Assembly (NCBI GenBank): GCA_032768795.1
Contig: CP136497.1
Coordinates: 1,366,501-1,430,500 of the forward strand
Reading direction: 5' to 3'
Source: Tremella fuciformis
Lineage: Eukaryota > Basidiomycota > Tremellomycetes > Tremellales > Tremellaceae
DNA length: 64,000 nt
Shown piece by piece: positions 34,817 through 45,253 of the stretch (within the stretch, counting starts at the first letter, position 1; each line of letters opens with the position of its first letter). The notes under the pieces are model-generated. The model was not told the DNA's origin and ran no database searches. It saw nothing but the letters and a program-made list of their open reading frames with translations. The position numbers and the translations under genes are program-made.

Positions 34817-35091
34817 GGTCCCTAGAGTTCGTGGCGCCGTATATGATTCGATGCTACATAGTGATACCAGCGAGCATCCCTTCCAACGAAGGTCTGCACG
34901 AGCAATGGAAGGCGCCCCAGGGATGTAGGAAGTTCTGCGGGGCAGGGTCTTGCGAGGAGAATTTATCCGTCAAGTCGGGGCTCTTATCGGGAACACCATC
35001 CCGTCAGGCGACGCGTTTTTTGGGGTCGAACAAAGTACAATGAAGTCAACACAAAGCGGTTGCTGACGAGTCCGTCAACCAATCGAGGAAG

Positions 35092-37145
35092 ATGCGGCGC
35101 GGGTCGGGGTTGCAATCTAGCGTAGCTGCTCCTCTCCTAAGACATTCCGAGTCAGATACGCTGAGCGGAACAAATGTCGCGCAACCCGACTACAAGTCTA
35201 TCCAGCCGGAAGATGTCGAGGAAGGAACTGGGTTTCCCAGCGACACCGAGACGAAGAAGCCATCGTACAAGACGTTCTCGCAAATATGGGCAACATGTCT
35301 GGCGCTCTGGATCGGGTGAGCTGGCCGTGCCCTGTATACCCAGCGTTTCGCTGAGCCTCAGCATCTTCTGCGCTGCTATGAGCGCAACCATCGTGGCCAA
35401 TGTCCAGGTAGAGATTGGCTCAGACTTTGATGCGGGATCCCTAGTGCGTCTCACTCTTGAGGGTATGTGGGTGACGGGAAGTATTGACAGACAGGTGTCA
35501 TGGCTGGGAACGGCATTCTTGCTTGGGGTCATCGCGATAAACCCTCTATGTGGGCGGCTGGTAGAATTGATCGGCAGCGCCAACTGCTTCAGCGGGGCTA
35601 CTGCTCTGTTCTTGGGTGAGACTCATATCTGCGACAACAATACAGGCTGAGGCCGCAGTTGGCACCATCCTCTGTGCCATCTCGCACTCCATGTACACCG
35701 TGCTACTCGCACGAGCAGTGTCCGGAATAGGCAGCGGAGGAATCAGTACCTTTGCCGTGAGTCCTCCTGAGAGTACCTCCACTACGAGGTCTGACTCGGG
35801 ATAGGCAATTGTTCTCGCCAAGCTCGTTTCTCCCGCAGATCGTGGCGTATACCAGGGCGGAGCGTCGGTGCTCCAGGCCGCAGGATCAGCAGCGGGCGGC
35901 CTAGTCGGAGGGGTCTTCAATGATCGTTTCGGTTGGAGATCTGTCTTCTGGATGCAAGTGCCGCCGCTCGTGGTGACCATGATGATTGCGGCGACCCAAA
36001 TTAGGGTCGACGAGGAAAGGAAGAGCACCGACTCGAACTGGGATATACTGAAGAGCATGGACTGGCTCGGCTGGGCATCTCTCTTCCTCGCTGTGAGTCC
36101 ACTATGACCGACATTATAAGCTAGTGCTGACTTCGGTCATAGGTGCTGGGCATGACACTCGGCCTGACACTGAAGAACCAAGGGTTCGCCTGGGCTCGCC
36201 CGCCCGTCGCCGGTCTTCTCCTCGCATCGGTCGTTGTCCTCATCATCTTCTTCCGGGCTGAGGCGCGTGCGAAGAATCCCCTGTTGCCGCTGTCCCTCTT
36301 GAACAGGACCCAGGTGCTCCTCTTGCTCCTTGCCAATGCCCCTCTGACCGCGATGTGGTTTGCTAGAGTTAGTCCGGCCCTCTTCCTACCCTGTCCGACG
36401 GCCGGAAGCTAATTGCAGGTGTACTTCCAGCCAATCTATCTGCAGATCGTGCGTGGTATGGACTCTCTGCAAACCGGCTCGACGACACTACCTTTCACCG
36501 TGGTCGCGGCGTTGATCTCGCTCTACGCAGGCTGGCACATCAAGGCAAGCGCTTCGACATCCCTACATGCCATGATCTGACGAGCTAGTATTTCAAAGAG
36601 TACAAATGGCTACAAGTTGTCGCACCTGCATTCTCATGGGTGCAGGCATTGAGCCTCCTGCATACGTGGGGTCTCGAGACAAATGCGACCCGACTGTGGG
36701 CCGAGCTTGCCGCCGCCGGCGTCGGTGCTATCCCATACACCTCTCTGACCAGTACGCTGCCCACCTTCTGTCCAATATGGTTGGGATGCTGACAGTTCAA
36801 GCCGCCCTGATCGTCGCGGTCGAGCCGGACGAGATCGCCCTGGCTGTGTCGGCCATCTACGTCTTCCGTGCCATTGGCCAGATATGGGGAATAGCCATCG
36901 GGTCCGCCATACAGCAAGGCGTCCTCCTATCGTCTCTGCACCGCCGTCTCCCAGAGGCGTCCGCGACTTTCATCTCGCGTATCATCAACAGCCCGGCGAC
37001 GTGTCTACCCGCACTGGACCTGGTCTCCCGGACGCAGGCGAGGTTGGCGTACTTTGATTCGATACAGGCTGTATTCGAATACATTGCAGCCTTGGGCATC
37101 GTCCTGTCGGCCTTGAGTCTCGGCGTCCGGGCGCTGCCTCTATGA
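35092..37145 (+). CDS. MFS drug-type exporter (DHA2, 14 TM)
   Basis: Likely efflux pump. Start MRRGSGLQSSVAAPLLRHSE, acidic tail, then FLSIFCAAMSATIVANVQVE, VSWLGTAFLLGVIAINPLCG (motif A region), LIGSANCFSGATALFLG, LLARAVSGIGSGGISTFA, DRGVYQGGASVLQAAGSAAG, GGVFNDRFGWRSVFWMQVPP (motif C and the GWRxxFxxxxP motif), ALISLYAGWHIK, and a C-terminal AIYVFRAIGQIWGIAIGSAI. Ends LSLGVRALPL. About 560 residues, 14 predicted helices, close to fungal vacuolar basic amino-acid/toxin exporters (Vba, Tri12-like). Eight or so introns. Follows the TauD gene by 275 bp on the same strand. Confidence 0.87.
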
Positions 37146-37384
37146 CGTGAATCATGCACGTTTGTGAAGCGCCAGCTTATGATGCCTGCCAGGTTCTGGC
37201 TCGGAGCCGCGAAGGGTCACGCCCAGTAACGTAACTGTTCAATGGGGCCTTGCAGACTTTCGCTCTTGATGTGAATCATTGAATTCTTGTCGGAATCTTC
37301 GCAATGACAAGGTGCCGAGGGGTGATGACAGCGGCCCATGACCTACCACAGGTTACCTCGCGATTGACGAGGGGTTAGTGAGAC
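37146..37384. other. Intergenic
   Basis: Convergent space between the drug exporter stop and the broken 5-oxoprolinase; nothing seen. Confidence 0.4.
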
Positions 37385-38020
37385 TCACGAGGCGATCAAA
37401 ATAGTAGAATTCTCATCGACGACCAGTGCTGGACCGACCACGACGTCACCAGTGTCCAGTGCATCGATGATGAACGTTGGCGCAGCCACTACCTCGCTAT
37501 GCCCATTGCCAAGCGAGTGGCGATGGGCTGGTTGACCAGAATCGCTTTTGGTCTCATCGACCACTCGAGCAGTGAGACCTTCGAGCTCGTCGACCACTGA
37601 CTGATAGCTGGCGGCAAGAGGCGTAGACGTCCCCGTCACAGCGCAAGCGTTCACTAACACTTGATCATCGAGCAAGAAGCCGAACTTGCTCTTGTAGCTG
37701 TGAAGGAATGCCGTATGGAAGTCGCCGTTCAGCGGTTCCGATCTAGATCGCGTCAACTGCCGTCCTTCACATTTGCAAACTCACATCACTAAGGTCCTAC
37801 TGCCACTGTAGAACCGCATGTGCAGGGCGCGCCCAAGGGTGATCTGGTCAAGGGAGAATCCTTGTTCGACGAGCTGAGCTTGGATATTTTGGGCAAGGGC
37901 ATCCAAGCGTTCACTGAACCAGTCCGCAGTTGTAGAATCGTAAATCTTGGCGCATGGCTCTTCTGTTTCAAGTATTCTGCGAGGAGCTCGAACTGACCTT
38001 TGACTGGATGACGATTGCAC
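37385..38020 (-). pseudogene. 5-oxoprolinase/hydantoinase A fragment
   Basis: Remnant of the HyuA-like half of a 5-oxoprolinase. The upstream part (about 37780-37980) reads ETEEPCAKIYDSTTADWFSE, NIQAQLVEQGFSLDQITLGR and LHMRFYSGSRTLV, the downstream part (37385-37756) DFHTAFLHSYKSKFGFLLDD, QVLVNACAVTG and VVGPALVVDENSTILIAS-stop. The same order is found in the complete gene on the right ([67 protein letters not shown] at 62789-63400). The ATP-binding N-terminus and the whole HyuB half are missing and no start codon fits. The two parts are too diverged from the right-hand gene for a recent copy. Confidence 0.7.
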
Positions 38021-38845
38021 CTACTGACGAGTCAGGGTCAGGGGTCGGGCGGCCGGCGGCAAGCAACGAGGTATCGCGAATCGGGACAACCCGAGCGACT
38101 GCGACAAAAGTCTCAGCTCGTCTCGCGGGTCGGTGCCAAACGTACCTGTGCTATCTCACATATATCATGCCCATCGACGAGTCCGAATGACGTCGGACTT
38201 CCAATTAGCTGCTGAGGGAAGCACAGGAATAGTAAGCCACTCACATCTGATTGGCAGCATCAGAGCGGTCATCCTGCGATGACGTCTCGGGGCCATAGGC
38301 GAACATCAGAGATGGGGGAAGCTGCTGATTGGCTGGGTCCTCAGCAGCTGGCAGCTCCCTGCAGACCCATCTCCCCTTGCTAAAAAGCGTGGCGAACGCT
38401 TTCTGTGGTAAACGTATTCGAGAGGTAGAGCCCTCCCCGGATCATCGCATGTGCTGGGGAGACAGCGTGTCCGGAACTGAGAATGCCCGGAACATCGAAG
38501 CCGCAACCGCTTTACGCCGCGAAGGCACTTGGAAGCCCTCCCACGGTCCATGCACGCCTAGTCTCCCTTGTGCGCCTCCACCAATGCTACTATCCCGCGG
38601 AATGCCCTCGGGGCAGATGCAGAACGGAATATGACAGGAGGAATGAATCAGGAACACGGGCTGGCCCCGCAAAGATAAGTGGAAATGAAGCTTGTCCCGG
38701 TCATATCCCGCCCGATTACTGGGCGATGGACCTCGAGATGCCGGTCCACTTGATAATTCGTCAAATAGGCGTCACGAGAGATCGTCACGTCCATTCTCAG
38801 CCAAGTTGATCTACTTTCATCCGTCAAGCTATTCACCAGATCGAC
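38021..38845. other. Gene-poor stretch upstream of the broken permease
   Basis: Promoter of the Dal5-type gene plus sequence that may include eroded parts of the oxoprolinase fragment. Several ORFs of 60-108 codons here have no family resemblance. Confidence 0.4.
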
Positions 38846-40547
38846 ATGTCAGCGCATCCTGAGACTCCTCTCGCCCGGGAGGGCAGTATCTCCGAGGAGA
38901 AAGGTATTGGCGGTGGTGCTCAGGTGCTGCCAGTGGTCGGAGAGCTCAGCACCGAACAAATCGACAAGGTAAGCGGGGCACAGTTGCTGCATTGGACTCG
39001 GGTCAGGGGTCATCTCTCAGAGTGGCGAGGCTGACAAGCAGCTCGACTCCGTCGCTGCATTCCTCGCCGAGGTCGCGACTCGTCCTAACGCCGAGGAATT
39101 GCTTGCTCCGTGGACCAAGGAAGAGGAGAAGAGACTTGTGCGCAAGGTGACTAGGCGTCACGACTTCATGAGGCATCAGCCTAATGAGCTACAGATCGAC
39201 TGGATCGTCATCCCGTTGAACTTTCTTCAGCAAACGCTCATGGCCATCGACAAATCGGTCATGAGTACAGCGGCGTTGTTCACTTTCAAAGCGGATCTCG
39301 GTCTTGTCGGACAGGACTACAGCTGGGCAAACAGTGTGGTCTTCTTCGGCATCATTGCAGGCATGTTTGTAGGTCAAGCCTGCTCACAACGCCGCCGATC
39401 CGGGACTGAGCAACAAACAGCCCCAGGCTTGGTTGTGCCAGAGGTATCATATCGGATGGGTGTGTAGCATTTGACCTCTGACTACAAGCCTTACTTACGT
39501 CTAGGTGCAAGGACTGAACGTCATCGGCTGGGCCGTGACTGGATTCGGAACCGCCGGAGCTCAGAACAAGGCCGGCTTGTACACCGTGCGCGTCCTCTTG
39601 GGCTACTTTGAAGGTGTGGGCCATACGGGTGTGACCATCGTCGTGAGTCCGCGCTCTTCCTTTCTTCTCATCCTTGCGCATGCTGATTTGGTCTAGCTGG
39701 GCATGTTTTACAAGAAGTCGGAACAACCTATCCGCGCTGCGATATCCTACAACATTGTTTCCAGTATCTTCATGGGACTGATTGGGTATGCTACATCTCT
39801 TGACGAGCTACATTCGGGAGCGCTCATCACCCCAGATACGCCTTGCAATTCTACACGGGACCTGTCGCTACATGGAGGCTCGTCTACATCGTATTCTCGG
39901 CAGCGACGCTGGTAGTGGGAGTCGCAGTCTGCTTCCTCATACCCGCCTCTCCTCACACCGCTTGGTGGCTGGTACGTGAGGATTGTGAAATCAGACGCGA
40001 TGATTGACGGTCCAGACTGAACGCCAAAAGGTCATTGCAGTCAGGCGAGTCGCCGAAAACCAGACCGGAGTGGTCAATCGTCACCTCAAGCGAGACCAAG
40101 TCAAGGAAGGTGAGTGTGGCTCTACGCAGTCGAGAGAATAGGTCAACTAAGCCGATTAGCTTTCCTGGACATCAAGACCTGGATCATCCTCTTCATTGTA
40201 TGTCTATCGACTTACTGGCTTGGAAGCGATGCTCACCTCATAGGGCATCTTGACCAACGTCCCCAATGGCGGACTAGGGGGTTTCTACACTCTCATTGTC
40301 AATCAAATGGGTTTTACGACTAAAGAAACGACGCTCCTCAACATGGTCAACGGCGTGGTGGCGCAGGCTTTCCTTTTGTTCTTCTCCTGGATGGCCGGCA
40401 AGACTGGCAGATATGTACTCTTTGCCGAGTGCGCCATCGCCAGTGAGTAGCCGCCTGAGAGGTATCTCTAGATTGTTGACACTCTCACAGTGCCTTTCAT
40501 CGGCGCAATCATGTTGGCCTGTCTTCCGCGGACCAGCATCGCAGCTT

Positions 40548-40552
40548 CGCTC
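40548..40552. repeat. Target-site duplication, left copy (CGCTC)
   Basis: CGCTC immediately before the left LTR; the same five bases follow the right LTR at 45249-45253. Confidence 0.9.
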
Positions 40553-40770
40553 TGTCGGTAGACGTGATCGCGAGAGCGGTCAGAGCCCAGGTAGCCGGTA
40601 GCGGCGGTAGCTGGCAGCTCTTAGCTCTGTAGAAAGCGATACATAGTGGATATACTCACCTGGCAGCTCTTAGCTCTGTAGAAAGCGATAGAGAGCTGCC
40701 AGGGAGACGAAACTGCGGTATGAGGAGGTACGGGACGTTATTTATCACTGCTACCACGTGTATTTTGACA
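40553..40770 (-). repeat. 3' LTR of the copia element
   Basis: 218 bp, starting TGTCGG and ending TTTTGACA on the plus strand (TGTCAAAA...CCGACA in element sense, TG...CA ends). A CACGTG E-box lies at 40755-40760. A 31-bp unit is repeated directly at 40611-40641 and 40660-40690, and CTGGCAGCTCT at 40660-40670 pairs with AGAGCTGCCAG at 40692-40702 to form an 11-bp stem. Confidence 0.95.
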
Positions 40771-43700
40771 CTCCCCCTCGTCGTGTATCTCCTGGAGAGG
40801 CTTGAGGTGCATGCCCATGGCCTTGGAGAGCTTTTGATGGCGATCAGCCGGTAGCGACTTGGTAAAGAGGTCGGCCAGGTTGTGCTCGGTAGCCACATGA
40901 TTCAGAGAGATGTCTCCCTGTTCTACCTTCTCCCGAATGAAGTGGTAGCGTATGTCAATGTGCTTGGATCGGTCGTGCTGCACTGGGTTCTTAGACAGCA
41001 GTATTGCAGCCTGGTTGTCGTTCAAAATCGGTATACCTTTGCTATGCTGGTAGCCGAAGTTCTCTGCTAGGTGCCGGAGCCATATGGCCTGCCTTGCTGC
41101 ATCAGAGGACGCCATATATTCAGCTTCTGCGGTAGAGAGGGCTGTAGTTGGCTGCCGTTTGGATCTCCAACTGATAGGACCACCAAACCCATAGAAAAGG
41201 TAGCCGGTAGTGGACCGTCGAGTATTGAGACAACCGCCCCAATCTGCATCGGCGTACCCTTGAATGTAGGGCTTTGCGGTCGATGGAGAGGCGTCGTAAG
41301 TCAGACAGAAGGCTGTTGTACCACGTAGGTAGCGCATGAGGTGGCGTGCAGCAGCTATGTGTTGTGCTGACCATTTGCTGGCAGTACGGGCGAGTAGAGA
41401 GGTAGCAAAAGCAATGTCTGGGCGAGTAATGGTGGCTGCATAGAGCAGTGAGCCTACCATAGCCGGATAAGGCTGGTCTTTGACCTGCTCAAACTCCAAG
41501 TCGGTAGCCTCAATAGCCCGGTAGCCGGACGGTAGAGGAGTGTGAGAGGGTGTGCAGGTAGTCATGCCAAATCGATCCAAAACCGCTTTCACATAATGTT
41601 CTTGCGACAGCAAAAGGCGTTTTGAGGCACGGTCCCGGTAGATGTTGACTCCAAGGAAGTAGGAGGCTGGTCCGTTGTCCTTGATCTCAAAGGCTGAGTG
41701 GAGCTGAGCCTTGAAGCGATTAAGTTCGGGTTGAGAGTTACTGGCTACCAGTTGATCATCAACATGTAGAGCAATGATGATGGTGATACCGCCTTGAATG
41801 CGATGGTAGATGCAGTTGTCTGCGGTAGCAGGGGTGAAACCCTGGGAGCGTAGCCACTGGTCAAGCTTTTTGTTGAAACAGCGCGGTGATTGTTTGAGGC
41901 CATAGAGTGACTTGAGGAGATGAATGACCTTGTTTGCCGCTATACCGCTGCCCTCAGGTGGTTCCAGGTAGATGGTTTCATCAAGGTCGCCATTGAGGAA
42001 TGCTGCAACAATGTCTACTGCATCGCAGTGGTAGCCAAGATAGTTGACAATGGCAAAGAAGAGGCGAATAGAGTCCTTGTGTGCGACACCAGCGTAGAGT
42101 TCATTGTAGTCAATGCCAAACCGCTGGGAGTAACCCTTGGCCACCCATCGAGCTTTGAAACCCGCTGGTTCACCGGTAGTGCCGTCGATTTTGCGAGTAA
42201 ACACCCATCGTGCTTTGAGTGTTCTACCGGTAGCTTGGTGCCGGTCGACTACTTCCCAGACTTTGTACTTCTCCATCTTTGATAGTTCGTCGTTGATTGC
42301 TGATTGCCATTGGTCCCAGTGAGGCGACTGGCGAGCATCTGCAAATGACTGAGGTGCAAGGATGGCTGAGTAGGCAGCAAATGCCAATGTGCTGAGATCC
42401 GTTCCGGTAGTGGTGTCGGCATGAAGAGCAAGGCGGTCTTCCAAGCTGCGAGGTTCAACCTCGGGGTCTTCACCTGCTTGACGGCGTGATCGGCGCAGTT
42501 GATTGTCCGTGTCTTGTACTGTAGCGCCTGGTAGTGGTCCTGGTGTTGGCGCAGGAGATCGGTGGTAACGTGGATCTTCCTCTACTACCCACCCTCTCCA
42601 TTGTGGTTCTGGAGATGGACTCCCCCTGTCAGGCTGCTCTGATTCAAGTAGCGGAGTGTCCATGGAAGTGGTGACTTTGCCTGGAATGTAGTGGGTTGCC
42701 GAGGTTGTTTTGTTGGTAGCATGCGATAGATCGGCTGGATTGCTTGCAGGATGCATGACAGTGGGTCTACCTTGAAAGGTGACATCGCGTGAGATGACCA
42801 GGCGATCGTTTGTGGTGTCCCAGATGCGGTAGTTGGTAGTGTTGACCTCATACCCCAGAAGGCGGCCAGGGAGGTAGCGAGGTTTGAGCTTGTCCATCTC
42901 AGTATGAGACCGATAATATACCGGACATCCAAATGGGTGCATGTGACCGTAGGGAACCTTTGTGTTGCGCCATACATCTTCTGGGATTGAGCCGTTTGCC
43001 CGGGGGGCTCGATTGCGTGTGTAGGCTGCATAGCGAGCCGCATCAGACCAGAACTTGTCTGGTAGACCGCTGTCTACCAAGAGTGTCCGCACAAGATCAA
43101 GTAGTGAAAGATGTGCGCGTTCTACCCTCCCGTTTTGAGCATGCGCTGCTGGTGGGACTAGTTGGTGGTCGATGCCCTTGGCACTCGTATATTGTTTGAA
43201 TGCCAAGGAGGTGAACTCGCCGCCTCTATCGCTTCGCAATGACTTGACACGCCTGCCGAGTTGATTCTCCACCAGTTGAATATACTGTTGAACGGTAGAC
43301 AGTGTGTCGCTCTTGGCCTTGAGGAACAGGATCTGCAGGTGTTGTGAGAAGTCGTCATAGATAGTCAGGAAGGTGCGGTAGCCGTCATGCGAGGTGGTTC
43401 GAGTTGGTCCAAACAGATCAAGGTGGAGAGCACCAAGTAGAGTGGTAGCACGCTGTAGTGAGGGCGGTGAAGGCAGTCGTTTGCCTTTTCCTTGAATGCA
43501 CTCGGCGCAAACGAATCCATCACTTGAAACATTTGCCCAGCTACCCGCATCCCCAAGCCGTCCACTCCTTCCAAGTGTTGCTACCGCCTGCACATGTAGA
43601 TGACCAAGCCGCCTGTGCCAAGATTCTAGAAGGTGTTCTGGCGTATCAGGGGTGACAATGTGTGCGTGCACGGTAGAGGACAGACAAGGCAAGGTGTAGA

Positions 43701-44997
43701 GGTGGTCTTGCAGTTTGGCGGTGAGGACAGGATGGCTACCATCTGAGAGAATTGCAGTGCCAGTGTTGAAGGTCCATGACAGGGTAGGTGAAGTGGTAGA
43801 TCGGACTGAGAGGAGGTTGCGACCAAGATCTGGAACAAGCAGAGTGTCCGGGATCTTGAACCCATTGCAAAGGGTGAGAGTACCGGTCTTTGTGGCGTTG
43901 ATGGTAGAGCCATTGCCAATGACAACTGGAACCGGTGTCGGTAGCGATTTGATGTTTGACAAGAGTTGAGAGTCGTAGACCATGGTGTGTGATGCGCCAG
44001 AGTCGACCACAATTGTGCAAGCATGGCCAGTAGCAAGGAAAGCTGATGGTGAGACGGTAGCGATGAAATTGATGCCAGAATCATTTGTTGAGGAGGGTGC
44101 CATTTCGGTAGTGGGAGCCGCCGATGCCAAATGGGCTGCTTTGACACGTTGGGCTGCTCGGCAATCGGTGGAGGAGTGACTGTTGGTGTCATGGAACTCG
44201 CAGTAGGGCTTGCTACCATCTTTGATGGCAGGTGTTTGCTCCTTTTGCTCACGCTGGTAGCTTCGGACATTCTTCTTGTTGCTGATACCAGACAGCTTTG
44301 CCATCTTGACGGCAAGCGCCAGAGCACCATTCTCCTGTGTTTGCCTTCGCCTGAGCTCGTCATTGATAGCAGAGATCACATCGGCCGAAGTAGGGTCGCC
44401 TAGCATGTAGAAGGTAGAGGCAATGGTAGAGTATGAGGCCGGTAGCGCAATGAGGATGGCATAAGCAAGTTGAGAATCTGCCAAAGTGACCGAAGATGCT
44501 GTAAGATCATTGAAAGCTCGTCGCATGAGTGAAATAGATGCCATGGGGTCGCTTTCATCGATATCGGTCCGCCAGATGATCCGGTAGAGCTCAGCTTTGC
44601 GGGTAGAGCGAGCTGCAGAGTAGGTAGCGCGAAGATGATCCAGGAGGGACTTTGCTAGAAGACCGGAAAATGGAGTGGACAAGGCGGTAGCGGTGGCCGA
44701 GACTGAGGAAGATGAAGTGACCGTGATGTTGAGCAGGTTTGGCGGTAGGACATTGTGGACAGCAGCGCTGAGAGACTCATCGATGGCTGCCCAGGCTTTC
44801 CTGTCCTTCCTGAGCCAGGCTTTCTGCTCAGCAGCCGGAGCCGGAACAGTTGCATCTCCTTCTACCACCTCATCCAGGTCTTTCTGGATCAAGCGGGTGA
44901 GAATGAATCGCTCCCATTCTTTGTAGTTGTCGGATCCAGTGAGGATGATGCGACGGCGAGTGGTAGAGCGGTCGTTCTCAGAGTCTGAGTGGGACAT
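40738..44997 (-). CDS. Gag-Pol polyprotein of Ty1/copia element
   Basis: One uninterrupted frame of about 1,419 codons from the ATG at 44995-44997; the frame opens ten codons earlier at a TTG. Gag region with YKEWERFILTRLIQKDLDEV, then a knuckle-like CEFHDTNSHSSTDC near residue 270 (C-H-H-C). Protease VVDSGASHTMVYD near 330. Integrase: WHRRLGHLH...CAECIQGKGK zinc part near 460-500, LHLDLFG, RSDRGGE and NGRVERAH give the D, D, E near 526, 590 and 624. Reverse transcriptase near 890-1130 with KARWVAKGYSQ, SLYGLKQSPRCFNKKLDQWL and ALHVDDQLVA (HVDD in place of YVDD). RNase H near 1250 with YADADWGG and STAEAEYMA. The stop TAA lies inside the 3' LTR, so the last eleven codons are LTR-encoded. No frameshift between gag and pol. 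Confidence 0.95.
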   Translation of the reverse strand: MSHSDSENDRSTTRRRIILTGSDNYKEWERFILTRLIQKDLDEVVEGDATVPAPAAEQKAWLRKDRKAWAAIDESLSAAVHNVLPPNLLNITVTSSSSVSATATALSTPFSGLLAKSLLDHLRATYSAARSTRKAELYRIIWRTDIDESDPMASISLMRRAFNDLTASSVTLADSQLAYAILIALPASYSTIASTFYMLGDPTSADVISAINDELRRRQTQENGALALAVKMAKLSGISNKKNVRSYQREQKEQTPAIKDGSKPYCEFHDTNSHSSTDCRAAQRVKAAHLASAAPTTEMAPSSTNDSGINFIATVSPSAFLATGHACTIVVDSGASHTMVYDSQLLSNIKSLPTPVPVVIGNGSTINATKTGTLTLCNGFKIPDTLLVPDLGRNLLSVRSTTSPTLSWTFNTGTAILSDGSHPVLTAKLQDHLYTLPCLSSTVHAHIVTPDTPEHLLESWHRRLGHLHVQAVATLGRSGRLGDAGSWANVSSDGFVCAECIQGKGKRLPSPPSLQRATTLLGALHLDLFGPTRTTSHDGYRTFLTIYDDFSQHLQILFLKAKSDTLSTVQQYIQLVENQLGRRVKSLRSDRGGEFTSLAFKQYTSAKGIDHQLVPPAAHAQNGRVERAHLSLLDLVRTLLVDSGLPDKFWSDAARYAAYTRNRAPRANGSIPEDVWRNTKVPYGHMHPFGCPVYYRSHTEMDKLKPRYLPGRLLGYEVNTTNYRIWDTTNDRLVISRDVTFQGRPTVMHPASNPADLSHATNKTTSATHYIPGKVTTSMDTPLLESEQPDRGSPSPEPQWRGWVVEEDPRYHRSPAPTPGPLPGATVQDTDNQLRRSRRQAGEDPEVEPRSLEDRLALHADTTTGTDLSTLAFAAYSAILAPQSFADARQSPHWDQWQSAINDELSKMEKYKVWEVVDRHQATGRTLKARWVFTRKIDGTTGEPAGFKARWVAKGYSQRFGIDYNELYAGVAHKDSIRLFFAIVNYLGYHCDAVDIVAAFLNGDLDETIYLEPPEGSGIAANKVIHLLKSLYGLKQSPRCFNKKLDQWLRSQGFTPATADNCIYHRIQGGITIIIALHVDDQLVASNSQPELNRFKAQLHSAFEIKDNGPASYFLGVNIYRDRASKRLLLSQEHYVKAVLDRFGMTTCTPSHTPLPSGYRAIEATDLEFEQVKDQPYPAMVGSLLYAATITRPDIAFATSLLARTASKWSAQHIAAARHLMRYLRGTTAFCLTYDASPSTAKPYIQGYADADWGGCLNTRRSTTGYLFYGFGGPISWRSKRQPTTALSTAEAEYMASSDAARQAIWLRHLAENFGYQHSKGIPILNDNQAAILLSKNPVQHDRSKHIDIRYHFIREKVEQGDISLNHVATEHNLADLFTKSLPADRHQKLSKAMGMHLKPLQEIHDEGECQNTRGSSDK
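40771..40780 (-). other. Polypurine tract of the copia element
   Basis: CGAGGGGGAG on the minus strand directly before the 3' LTR; primes plus-strand synthesis in LTR retroelements. Confidence 0.75.
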
Positions 44998-45014
44998 GAT
45001 GGGTCCGGTAGAAG

Positions 45015-45026
45015 ATTCTGATTCCA
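45015..45026 (-). other. Putative primer-binding site
   Basis: TGGAATCAGAAT on the minus strand, four bases inside the 5' LTR. TGG would pair with the CCA end of a tRNA. The sequence differs from the common initiator-Met type and I cannot name the tRNA. Confidence 0.5.
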
Positions 45027-45030
45027 AATC

Positions 45031-45248
45031 TGTCGGTAGACGTGATCGCGAGAGCGGTCAGAGCCCAGGTAGCCGGTAGCGGCGGTAGCTGGCAGCTCTT
45101 AGCTCTGTAGAAAGCGATACATAGTGGATATACTCACCTGGCAGCTCTTAGCTCTGTAGAAAGCGATAGAGAGCTGCCAGGGAGACGAAACTGCGGTATG
45201 AGGAGGTACGGGACGTTATTTATCACTGCTACCACGTGTATTTTGACA
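45031..45248 (-). repeat. 5' LTR of the copia element
   Basis: 218 bp, identical by eye to the copy at 40553-40770, with the same internal direct repeats and hairpin. In element sense it starts TGTCAAAATACACGTGG; GATAAATAA about 25 bp in is a TATA-like candidate. Confidence 0.95.
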
Positions 45249-45253
45249 CGCTC
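45249..45253. repeat. Target-site duplication, right copy (CGCTC)
   Basis: Matches 40548-40552. Confidence 0.9.

Larger units (their letters stand above)
40553..45248 (-). mobile_element. Complete Ty1/copia LTR retrotransposon
   Basis: 4,696 bp, with 218-bp LTRs at both ends that appear identical, a 5-bp target duplication, a primer-binding site, a polypurine tract and a single intact gag-pol ORF on the minus strand. The order protease, integrase, reverse transcriptase, RNase H defines it as Ty1/copia. Identical LTRs, open ORF and clean duplication mean a very recent and possibly still active insertion. Base use is unlike the surroundings: GGTAG occurs about 56 times on the plus strand (my count by eye). 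Confidence 0.95.

Noticed and set aside
41750..41790. HVDD in place of YVDD as a sign of a dead reverse transcriptase
   Set aside because: The two catalytic aspartates are present and, as I recall, HVDD is common in fungal copia elements.
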